The position numbers and the translations under genes were made by a program. The notes beneath the pieces were generated by a model. The model saw only the letters and a list, made by a program, of their open reading frames with translations, made no database searches and had not been told where the DNA came from. Shown one piece after another: positions 38,168 to 49,074 of a DNA stretch of 64,000 bases. The DNA lies in contig CP093830.1 in the NCBI GenBank assembly GCA_033063855.1, positions 744,854 to 808,853 on the forward strand, written 5' to 3'. Each line of letters opens with the position of its first letter. Positions within the stretch are counted from its first letter, which is position 1. This stretch comes from Smittia aterrima. Taxonomy: Eukaryota > Arthropoda > Insecta > Diptera > Chironomidae.

Positions 38168-41100
38168 ATGGCGAATAACAATAATTCAATAATTCAACAT
38201 TTATTCCGTCGACAATACGGAGTAAATCCGTCGAGTGATTTTCAGTCGACTCTGTTCAAGGATCGTTTGTCAATTGCCAAAAACCTTTACAAACGAGATC
38301 TTGTCAGTCACTACGGATGTGTCAATGCAATCGAGTTTTCCCAGGAGGGAAGCTATCTAACATCAGGTTTGTTCATTAAAAATATTTTGTGCAGTTTACA
38401 AAACAAACAGAGTTGTGTAGCTTAAAGCGCAACTAAAAATAAATTCAAGCAATTTCGTGATGATAAGAAGTAGACGCTGTGTGATATTTTCTTGCCAAAA
38501 TATTAACTTTTAATCGATTTTCTCAGGTGCAAAAATAACTTTCTCAGAAATGTTTTCCAAAATTTTATTTTTGTGTCCTATGAATCGAGAACATTGATCA
38601 AGTGTAATGAATCGGATATTTATCTGTTATCATTTGTTTTATCTATGATTTATCTGAATTAATGTAATGGAGAAAAAAAAGAAGAAAAGTTTCAAAAGCT
38701 CAAAAGATGGCGAAGCTTGTTCATCCTCGTGTAAATCTAAAATATTTGTTTTACATTTTAGGAGGCGATGATCGACGTGTCCTGCTATGGAACGTTGAGA
38801 AGAGTATCATAGGAGAAAAGGAAGAACCCCAGGTCATGCTGAAACAGCATTTGAGCAATATTTTTGCCCTTAGCTTTGACAGCAAGAACACGAGAATCTT
38901 CTCTGGGGGCAATGACGACATGGCGATTGTTCATGACATTGAAACGTAAGTCGTTGTCAAATATTATCAATCTTGTAGTTATTTATCTTTTTTACATTGA
39001 CAGAGGCGATTGCGTTGATGTCTTTTATCACACGAAGCCAGTCTATGGCCTTGGAGTCGATCCAAGCAATGATAATATTTTCGCAACTGCTGGAGAGGAT
39101 GGTCGCGTCTTGCTCTTCGACATGCGAGCTGGTAATGACGAGCCAAAGGTTGTTGTCAAATATCGTCATCCTTTCCACTCCGTCATGTTCAATCCAATTG
39201 ATTCAAACTTCCTGATCACTGCGAACTCGAAAGAGGGTGCAGCGCTATGGGACAACAGAGCATCTCAACGAATGCCATTACTTCGATATGGAGGAGAAGA
39301 TGCCGAGCAAAGCTGCATGAGCGTTCGTTTTAATTCCATGGGGACTTTTCTTCTTGCACTACGTCGTCGACTTCCTCCGGTCTTGTACTCGACTCCACAT
39401 TCAGAACCAATTTGCCAATTTTACAATGAAAATTATTACAACTCGTGCACAATGAAAAGTTGCACCTTTGCTGGCGCTAACGATGAATTAGTTCTCTCGG
39501 GTTCTGATGACTTCAATCTCTACGTTTGGAATGTTTCGGATGTTGACAGTAAGTTTTGTTTTTATTGTTTGATGAATTTTATTTATGAAATTTCTTAATT
39601 TCAGTGGAAAAACGAAATCAATGGGTCGAAAATAATCAAATGGTCTTATACGGTCATCGTTCAATTATAAACCAAGTCCGTTACAACCAAAATAGATGTT
39701 TGCTGGCATCTTCGGGAGTTGAAAAAATTATTAAAGTAAGACTCCCAATTCCAATTTTGATAATTTACTAAAGAGATTTTCTTTTAAAGCTTTGGACACC
39801 ATTTGAACTTGAAAATTGGACGGGAAGTCTTACAGAGGAGATTCAAAATGAGCCGATACGAGAAGTTTTCACACACGAAGAATACATTTCACTTGTGAGT
39901 TTCTAATTTTAGTCAAACAAAATCAATTTTCTAATATTTTCTTCTCTAGAACATGACTCATGACTACAGCAACCAGAACACTCATGAAGATCCAAGAATG
40001 ATTGCTTTCTTCGATTACTTGGTTCAGCAAGAAATTGAAGGATGGAGTAGTGAACCTAGTCCTAACCACAACAGTGATCACACTTCTGAGAATTCTTCTC
40101 GGCCTGATAGTCCGACATCTGACACTGAGCCAACAACATTTACAACAGTAAAACCTCCACTTGGCCATCATCGAGGTAAACAAAATTCTTTTCAACAAAA
40201 TTCACATAAATTTATAAAATTTCATTGCTTGCAGAGAATCAACGTCGGGAAACTAGCCACCAACGTCATAAATATCGTAACAGAATCGCATATCTCATTG
40301 CAACGAAGCGGAAATCTCTCAAAAGATTAGCTTTGAAGAGGGTTAATCGCACACCAGCTCGACGAATGAAAAGCAAATATGTTCCACGTCAAACGAAGCG
40401 AGCAGCAACGAGAGCAATGGGCAGAAAACCTTACGACAAAAAGATGCGACGACTCAGTGTTCAAAGCAAATACAAGAAGCCTGTTTCACACGAGCAAACG
40501 AGTGATTCAGAAGTGCCACAGAAAAGCAAAAAGCGTAGAACACAATCATACAATGCAACATCGTCATATCGTTCGTTCCGTCGAAAAGCCAAAACTCCTT
40601 TATCATCAGCATCGAATACAAGCACGCGAGCTGCTGATAAATCTGATTCGAGCTCGGACTATGACGATGACGACGACACTTTTGGAAATGGTACACGTCC
40701 TTCTACTTCATCTGCTCAGGTTCTTGATGTCAACATTCCCTCGACGAGCACGGGAATCACTTCAAATGGAAAAGGATTTTTGTTCCGAATGGCAAATACA
40801 AATAATGACTCAGATGACGACCAATCAATACCGGATACAAATAATCCCACAAGTGATAACATGCTTCGAGTTCTCCGCTCACCGCCAATCAACAATAACA
40901 ATCATCTTTCGCACTATGACCGCCTGAATGATAGAGCTACAACAAGTGGTCAGCGAAGCAATTTCTTTACTTCAACGTTAAGACAACATCAAGAAATTCC
41001 ACCAAACGGAAGAAGAAAGAATCAACCGCCACCTCAGGAGGATGACTCGTCATTCGTAGAAGACTACGCTTCAACCAACTCGAATTCATTAATGTCAAGT

Positions 41101-41469
41101 ACTACTGAAAGTAGTAACGATTGCTATCCCGATTACTATGGCAAGAAACGGAGACTCGACATTGGAAACGATGAAAATGGAAATGAGTCGTCAAATAACA
41201 ACTCAAGCGTGTTTAACAACAATAATAGCTTCAATACTGTTAACAATAATTTCGCAAATGGCGCATCAACATCAAATGGCAATGGATTATTCGAAAGTCC
41301 AAAAATAAAATTGACACCATCGGATAGTGGGCAATCATCTCTCCTAACACCCAGCCCTTCAAGCTCGCGAGCTTGTACAAGTAATGGCAGTCAACACATG
41401 AAGAAGCTGGACATCGTCAAACGAAATTACCGAAAAAACATTCAAACATCCGACGATGATTCGGATTAA
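38168..41469 (+). CDS. DCAF5: DDB1- and CUL4-associated factor 5 (WD40 substrate receptor)
   Basis: Exons 38168-38366, 38762-38945, 39004-39548, 39605-39735, 39790-39894, 39950-40175 and 40235-41469 give about 874 residues. WD40 repeats fill the first half: SHYGCVNAIEFSQEGSYL, SGGDDRRVLLWNVE, LKQHLSNIFALSFD, ATAGEDGRVLLFDMRAG, and SGSDDFNLYVWNVS, with WDxR-type DMRAG and DNRAS ends as in DCAF5. The conserved YGHRSIINQVRYN repeat and LASSGVEKIIKLW follow. The C-terminal about 450 residues are disordered: basic (KRKSLKRLALKR), then Ser/Asp-rich, then asparagine-rich, ending SDDDSD. DCAFs carry substrates to the CRL4 ubiquitin ligase (family knowledge). The first intron is the longest (395 bases); the others are about 50-60 bases. 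Confidence 0.9.
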
Positions 41470-42303
41470 ATTAAAAGTTATAAAAATCATTTTTTTTTCG
41501 TCGTCGCCTTCGGAATCGTGACTAAAGTTAATGTAAGAAAGTGCGTGAAATAAAGAAGGTCGATCGTCTTATCATTTCATCCCTCGATTTTAAGAATATT
41601 TCCGATTTTCATTAGCTTGTAAGTTTAATTTTAAGAAATAAAGATTCGATGTGATTTTTCAAAAACATATTAAACATTGGCTAAATTTTAATTTCCAAAA
41701 AAAGCTTAAATAAATCTACAATCTTTAATTAAAGAAGTATTTTCAATAAACATATTTTACTTTTGGAGTTTAAAAGAAAGGAGTTTGGAGTTCTAAAGCC
41801 TTTAGAGTCTTATCAGATCGTATTGATTTAGGTTTACTGTGTTTTTTGTGCTTTCGTTGACGAACAAAATAACATTTACCCAACAGATGGTAATCTGTCA
41901 TGAGTTTCTAACTCAAATCAACTATTAAATGAAATCAAATGCAATGAAAGTAGCATAACAATTTAAGACAAACTAACCTTAAATTGACAGTTGGCCTTTT
42001 CCCACCAATTTTTGGTTCAAATATCTCTCGCTAGAGTCTCTAGCGTCGCGGGCCTTTTCATCATCGTTCTTCAGCAGCTGAACAAAAACTGAAGTTCTCT
42101 TTTAAAACCAGTGAATTAATTACTTTAAAGTAGCCAAGACTAAGTAAAATAGAGTCAATCGATAGATAAAAGTTCTCTCTACCCACCGACATTGATTTTG
42201 AAGCAGTGAAGTGAATTCAATGCTGCAAAAAGCTTTGTGAAGTTTTCCCTCCAATCCAAAAAGAAAAAAAGTTTCAAGAGATCGCGAAACAAACGAGGAA
42301 AAA
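41470..42303. other. DCAF5 3' UTR and Acf 5' flank
   Basis: AATAAA occurs at about 41549-41554 and again near 41637 (plus), suited to DCAF5 polyadenylation. The remainder leads into Acf, with a DRE-like AATCGATAG near 42158. No further gene seen. Confidence 0.5.
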
Positions 42304-45300
42304 ATGCCACTTTTAAAACGAAAGCCTTTCAAGCGAAATCCGATCCCGCAAGGACTTAAAGATGACGAAGAAGTGTTCTATTGCAAGCAAACAAAAGAAG
42401 TGTTCAAGTCTTATGAGTAAGTATCGCCGGAAAGTACATCAAATCATTGTTTTTTGCAACCCCAAGTTGCGCTTCTTCATTTCGAGTGTCGCTGACGAAG
42501 AAAAAAATTGTCCCACGCCACTCGCACCCTCAGCTGACATATTGAATTTCATGGTTTTATCGTTTTTACTCTTGATTCTCGCTACAGCGACTACTTTGAA
42601 CGGGTGATGCTGACCAATTCCGTCATCTGGCAGTGCGCACTGACTGGAAGACCTGACCTAACATACGCTGAAGCCATGGAATCAGAGAAAACAGCCAGAA
42701 GACTACTCCGTCAATTTCCATCAGCACTTCGTGGTCCAATTATACTCGTCGCAAGCCGCACACAACGATCAGCATTAAAAGAGCTTGTTGACGATGTTTT
42801 CAACTTTATCAAGGATCGATATTTTAAGGATGAGAAGGTTGATGTCATGAATGAAAGTGGACGCGGTTGTCGATTCTGCAAAATCGTTGACATTGTCATG
42901 CCGGATGTAATCGAGTGAGTCTTTCGCAAGTTCTAACTAATTAAGTGACCATGAAGAAAATTTTATCGATTGCAAATTTGTGTTCGCTCATGCATGTTTG
43001 TTTTGAAATCTGCGATTGTTATTGATGGAACGATTTTTTTTCTTTTAGTTCTTCGAAGGTTTACGAGCCAACTGAGATCTCTTATAAAGTCGAAGCAATC
43101 GATGATGATAAGGAACCAAAAGTTTGGACTGTCAAAGGCGGATCACTTCGTCGTGACAAAACCGTCTTCACGAAGGAAAAGACAAAATTATTCCTAAAGC
43201 AGCAAGTAGAAGGATTCAATGCTATGCTCAAGGTCAAAGAGGAATCGCTTCAGAAATATGCCGTCGACAAAGATTTGAAGATTGAAAATATTTTTGTTGG
43301 AAAAATTCCTGATTTCGAGATTTCAAAGAAACTTCAAGACAAAAATAAGAAGTCGCCGAAAGGAAGAAAGTCTGGAACAAGTAAACAAAGCGACATAACA
43401 AAATATCTTAATAACTCAGGATCATCAAAACCACTAACAACCGAAGAAAAGAAGAAACGCGATGAAAACTCCAAAAAGTTTAGAGAAGAAATGGAGGCAA
43501 AGCGCAAAGAAAAGGCCGATCTCGAGGCTGAAAAACATAAGAAGATCGTTGAGGAAAAAGCCAGAATTGTTGCCAAAACACAAGCTACAGTAAGAGAGTT
43601 CAATCAGATAAGAGACGATTTAGAACTCACTGATCATCGTGTCATTCCCAAAGGCAAACTGATATCGACTCTCATAGATCAGAAATTCTTCGCAGATTTC
43701 ATCAAAATTCTCGAGTTTCTTCATTCTTTTCCTGAAGTCTTATCGATCAGCGACAAATTTCCTTACGGAATCACAATAGAAATTATTGAGCGAGCCTTAA
43801 TCTTAAAAGAAGTCAATGGTCCACTCAGTGACATTCTTCAAGTACTTTTAGGAACGATCTTCTCAATGCAAGTTGAAGAAGATAATGAAACGTCGATCGA
43901 ATATCGAGTCAACGGAGACGTTCCACTAAAACATTCCAAAGTTGAGCAGATGAAAAACGCAGCCCGTTTACATAATTGGGCTTACCAGCACTACTGTACC
44001 AAGGTCAACGAGATGGTCATGGATTCAACGACAATAACCGAACTACTGCGATTGCATTTCATGGGATCTGGCGCTGTTGTGTCTGAGAGAACATCAAAAT
44101 ATCGTTTTGCATCTCGTGGTGGATATAAGAGTCAAGACGATCCAGGACTAATTTTCACATCAAAGTATCCTCATATCATCAAAGCTCTGTCTCAATGCAG
44201 TGTGTTCCAACTATCGACAAAAGACATTCTAAGAATTTTGACATGCTTAAGCGATCAAATTCTTACATATTCTAACATTCGCGATGTGATCGAAGATCGA
44301 CTCGATAGAGCATTCACAGCAAGACTTGAATACAGAAATATCAAGGCAAATGAAGGTAGAAGAGAAAGAAAACTTATTGAGGAGAAGAAAGTGTTACAAG
44401 AAGAACTGAAGGCTATCATTGCAAAATATGATGAAGAAGCGCCAGCAAATAAAGAAGTTCTGATTGCCAAAGCCGAGGCTGAACACGAGAAGAAAATTGA
44501 AAAGATTGATGTACAATCTGCGAAAGATCGAAATACTCATTTCAAAGATTTGAAGGCTCAAGTCAAAATTTTCTTCAACCACCAAAACTTTCTCGGAATG
44601 GATCGAGCTTTCCGCAACTACTACACATTCGAGTCCGTACCAGGCTTGTTCGTTGAACACGATATCACTTACTCTGGTGTTTGCATGGATCAGTTCGTTG
44701 AGAATAATCCAGCACTTGCACATTGCACAAAAGAGCAGCGATATGGAATTATTAAACAAATGGTTGTGAACGAAGAAGCAGGCTCGAGCGATGACAAAGA
44801 GAACAAAGTTGAGATTAATGGTGCAGCCACTGACAAAAATGTTACAAAGAAGGAGACTGATGCAGATATGCAAAAGGATCTTTTCCTGTGCAACTGTGAT
44901 CCTGCGACTTGCATAGTTCACTCTGACACGCCTGAAAGAAACAAGTGGACTTACTACAACACTGCCGCTGAACTTGATGCCTTAATAGAATCTCTGAATG
45001 TGAGAGGTTTCCGCGAAAAGAATTTGAGAGAACAACTTGAAGCGAATCGGGACTTGCTCGCTGATTACATTAAAGACTGTCCAACGAACAAACTCAGCGT
45101 CGTGATGAGTGACGAAGAGAAACTCGACGAAATGAAGAGGATCGTCCGACGTATGACCAAAAAATACGAAAATGCAAATCTTAACAGGGAAGCTGGCACA
45201 GATCCACATGAAATTTACGAACTCGCCCTGAGAGAAACACTGCTGGACTTTGAACAAAAGCTTAATATGGGTTGCTTAGGAAAACTTAAAGTTAGCGACA

Positions 45301-47367
45301 GAGACTTATGGCGCAAGTACATTGAAGATATCGATTATTGTGCTTTGGATGAAAACCTCAAATGGGGGAAATCTCGAGTGGTTAATGGAGTTTTACATGT
45401 TAATGGAGAAGACAACGGTAATGATCATGAGGATGGAGTCGACGAAAGCTCTGAGATTTCAAGCTCTGTTGGGGATCTCGAACCAGCGCATACATTCGAC
45501 TCCGGGAATTGTTCCGACATGGAGACCGATGACGATGAAGAGACTAAAATCAAGACGACTCAAATGGAAACAATTAAGTTGAAAGTGAAAAATCTTGCAA
45601 TGGCTCTCCTACAAATCGAGCAAGGAATTGACATCAAATTCATTCGTGCGCCCTTCGGAGCCTTGAAAGAGAGTAAGGATAAGAACACTGTGGCTAAAGA
45701 TCTTAAAATTTGTACGAGAAAACTATTAAGCTGGGAAGAGTCGCTGGTTAAATGCACAAGCTATGCTCAGGTGAGAAGTTTATTCAAAACATTTATTTAT
45801 CTTTGCTGAATTCGATTTATTTTTTGCTAGATTTTCCTTCATTACAATATTCTGTACGATTCGATTTTATGGTCTCGTTCTGCTCAACGCGTTGGATGCA
45901 TGATCTGTCGCCGAAAGAATGATCCAGAACAAACACTTCTCTGTGACGAATGTAACAAAGGCTGGCACATGTTCTGCTTGAAGCCGAAGCTTACTCAGAT
46001 TCCACAAGGTGATTGGTTCTGCCCTCGTTGCCGACCTGATGACTACAAGCCAAAGACTACAAGAAAGCGCAAACTTTTCGTTGAAGAAGTCGTCTCGGAT
46101 GAAGAAGAAGATCTCACAGCTGACGAATCAACAGCTGATAGGTAAAATAAATTAACAGCAAACATATCGTCATGATTAATAATAATTTTTCTTTTCACAC
46201 AGTAATGTTGAAGAATCAGAGTTAGACGTTTGCATGGTTTGTCAGTATGAAGGCGACTTGATTCAATGCTCCTACTGTGAGATGCAATGCCATCCCGAAT
46301 GTGCCAAACCTCCAGTGAAAAAATCAAAACGAAAGGATTGGAAGTGCTGGAAATGTACAAGTGTTCAGCAACGATCAGAACGAATTAAGAGACGTCGCAT
46401 GGATAGAGGTCATAGCCGTTAGTTTATTTATTTTTTAATTTTTTTTTATTTCACAAAAATCAAATAATTTTCATCAATTTGTTCAAGAAAACACTGCAAG
46501 ATCAGAAAGTTTTCGTAATTATATTTGCATATCCTCGCTTCAAATAAATTGCATTTATATTTTTCATCAAGCAGATCATCGTCAAATTATCAACACCGAA
46601 GCAAAGCAGAACAATTGTTAATTTCCCTTATACTTTTTTGTTAATATAGATGACGAAGATGTCACAAGTGAACGATCTGAAAGCGAAGAAGAACAACCAT
46701 CGAAGATCAGAAAGGTTGAGAAACCAACAGCACGAGTCTCGAAGCGACTGTACGATGACAGCGAGGAATCGGATAGTTCAGAAGTTGAAGAACCACGCGC
46801 TAAGAAACAAGATGATGGAAGTCGACGAGCAAGTCGTAGAGTCTCTAAGCCATCACGCAAGAACTCACTTGAACTCGAAGAAGGACCAAGATCATCACGT
46901 CGCAGCTCAAAGAAGTTTGTTGAAGAGTCACCATCAGAGCGCCGAGCATCAAAGAGATCATTGGATAGCTTCAACGCTATAAGCTTAAGTACTTTGATCG
47001 ATGAAATCATCAAACAGAAATATGCTTGGCCATTCATAAAGCCAGTTTCGGCCACTGAAGTTCCCGATTATTTTGATGTCATTAAGAAGCCAATGGACTT
47101 TGGCACAATTAAATCAAAACTAAACCTCGGAGACTACAGATATAACGAACAGGTTATGAAGGATATTGAGCAAGTATTCTTCAATTGCGATCTCTACAAT
47201 GTAGCTGACTCTGAGATCTATGAGTAAGTAACAGCAAACCAAATTCTATTTGCTTTATTAACCTTCTTTAACATTTCAGAGCTGGAGCGAAACTGGAAAA
47301 ATTCGTAGCTAAGCGAAGCAAGGATCTCGGCTTAACATTTAACACTTCAGACATGAACCTAAATTAA
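42304..47367 (+). CDS. Acf: ATP-dependent chromatin assembly factor large subunit (ACF1/BAZ1A)
   Basis: Exons 42304-42416, 42588-42914, 43049-45770, 45831-46141, 46203-46417, 46650-47223 and 47280-47367 give about 1449 residues, near the fly protein's about 1480. Domain order is that of BAZ1A: an N-terminal WAC motif (residues about 20-125, with VIWQCALTGRPDLTYAEA); a DDT domain at about 360-425 (FADFIKILEFLHSFPEV); WHIM-like blocks in the middle (MDRAFRNYYTFESVPGLFVE and KWTYYNTAAELDALIESLN); PHD finger 1 at about 1077-1122 (CMICRRKNDPEQTLLCDEC); PHD finger 2 at about 1168-1214 (CMVCQYEGDLIQCSYC); a Ser/Arg/Glu-rich linker; and one bromodomain at about 1340-1440 (PDYFDVIKKPMDFGTIKSKL). It partners ISWI to assemble and space nucleosomes. 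Confidence 0.96.
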
Positions 47368-47929
47368 TAAGTGTGACCTTCACGTTTTTAGTTGAAATTT
47401 CCGTAACGCGTGAACTTGATTCATTGAAGTAGTTTTGATCAACTTTATTTTATAATTTATTCTTAAAATTTCCTTTGCGTCATTTGAGATCGTCTGGTAA
47501 TGAACATTTTTTATCCTCTTCAAGAAAAAAATGTATTCTGAATTCTTTCTACAAGTAAGAATCTCTTGATGTACAATCTAATTTGGAGTCTTCTTTTTTC
47601 CGCTGTTGATTTACAGACGGTTTTGAAAACGGAGGCGTTTCAGGTTCTAGAGTAAAGCCGATGTCACACAATACAAATTACAAACAAACCGCTGTAGCGA
47701 CTTAAGAATATTTAAGACTTTTAAAGATTTAAGCATAAATAATTTAAAATGGAAATAAATTTTTTTGAAAATCAATAACAAAGTTTGTTTTAATAGCGAA
47801 TCATCTGAAAAATAAGTTTTAAAGAAAAAAGATTTGTTCCCTAAACACGACAAGTTGGATTTATTCTGAAATTAACTTTCTTGCGAATTACATCTTGGAT
47901 TTCATGATCAACACACTTCGATTGCTCGT
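47368..47929. other. Acf 3' UTR and downstream spacer
   Basis: AT-rich, no coding signal. It separates the convergent ends of Acf and the small minus-strand gene. Confidence 0.5.
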
Positions 47930-48231
47930 TTAGTGATGTGCTTCATGTTCCTTACGTTTCATCTCAGCCCACTTGGCGACATTTCCTGGAGAGTTAGCTA
48001 AAAAAGGAGGAAAGGCGATGAAGAGCTGATGTTGATTTGATTAAACATGAACTTACCCATTCTGTCAATTTTGTAGAAGACCGGAAGGCAGACACCAAGA
48101 GCAATGAAGTAGTAGCGCCAGATCCACTGCTTCTGGATGTGGTGCTTGAACGGGAATTGGGCAACCTTTGCAGTGAAGGTGTAAGGGAATTTCATCGGGC
48201 GTCCGACGGGTTCAGCTGGAACATCAGTCAT
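47930..48231 (-). CDS. small single-pass membrane protein, probably mitochondrial
   Basis: Exons 48231-48057 and 47997-47930 give 80 residues. A soluble N-terminus (PVGRPMKFPYTFTAKVAQFPFKHHI) precedes one hydrophobic span (WRYYFIALGVCLPVFYKI) and a charged C-terminus ending KRKEHEAHH. This size and shape, with a short basic stretch before the span and a His/Lys-rich tail, resembles small accessory subunits of respiratory complexes. I believe an insect-conserved protein of this form exists, but I cannot assign a named family or complex. A 5' UTR intron (48255-48488) is likely: AAAAG/GTTTGT then ttttag/AAGATCC. The coding frame stays open through that junction without an upstream ATG. Confidence 0.75.
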
Positions 48232-49074
48232 CTTTGCGAATGCTTCTGGATCTTCTAAAACAAAAGAATTTGACGATAAAGTGGTTTTTCGAAGAGTGAA
48301 AAGTTAGGTAATCGTGTCGCTTTGCTCAATCAAAAAATATTTGAAATGAATTTTCCATCAATATTCGGCAATAATTTTAGAAATCTCAGAGTGCAAATAG
48401 TAAAGTACCACATACTCTTCTTAGGGAGATACTTTTCCAATAAATTTTAGTCTTATTTCGTGAGTAAAAAATTTTTTCGTGTACAAACCTTTTAAACGAA
48501 AATGAAGTTCTGAGACATGCGCAGTGAGGGATGGGCTAAATAACAGCGGACTTTTTAAAATAAAACGTTAACTGATGTTAATGTTTTTCCTTTTGTTTAT
48601 TCAAGTGTTTTTCTTAATTTTCAAGTTCGACTTTCGCATAACTCTTAAAGTCAGTTGCTGAATAATTCGAGTCCTGTAGTTTCTATTATTTAAAACATTT
48701 AAAACAAATCAAATCTAAAGTTTACTCAGAGGAATCCCTTCGTGCTTAAAAGGGTTTTGTTTTGAAGGAAAAACCAAAAAGTCCCAAAATATTAATCATA
48801 AAAAATATTGTTTCGTGTAATAATCAGAAGTGTTTTAAAAATAATCAAAGAAATAGAATTTGTGAAACTCAGAAAAAAGTTAATTCAAGAAATTCCATAG
48901 CACAAAATCTATCCCTTTCAATAATTTCGTTCTCAAACTGCTGTATTGTTAAACTTCAATACATAGAGCATTCAATACCTCGCGAAGCATATCAGCGAGC
49001 AGATATTTTCTTGTTCGTGTTCGTCTATTAACTAAGACATTTAGAAGTTTAAATAGCTTAAAGATCGAGCAAAA
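48232..49074. other. divergent spacer between small membrane protein gene and CD98hc
   Basis: Contains the probable 5' UTR exon and intron of the minus-strand gene (to about 48540) and the CD98hc promoter and leader. No TATA box at a convincing position; no further gene seen. Confidence 0.5.

Noticed and set aside
43334..45257. Several open frames antisense to Acf
   Set aside because: Mirror images of a long, codon-biased coding exon; no independent signal.
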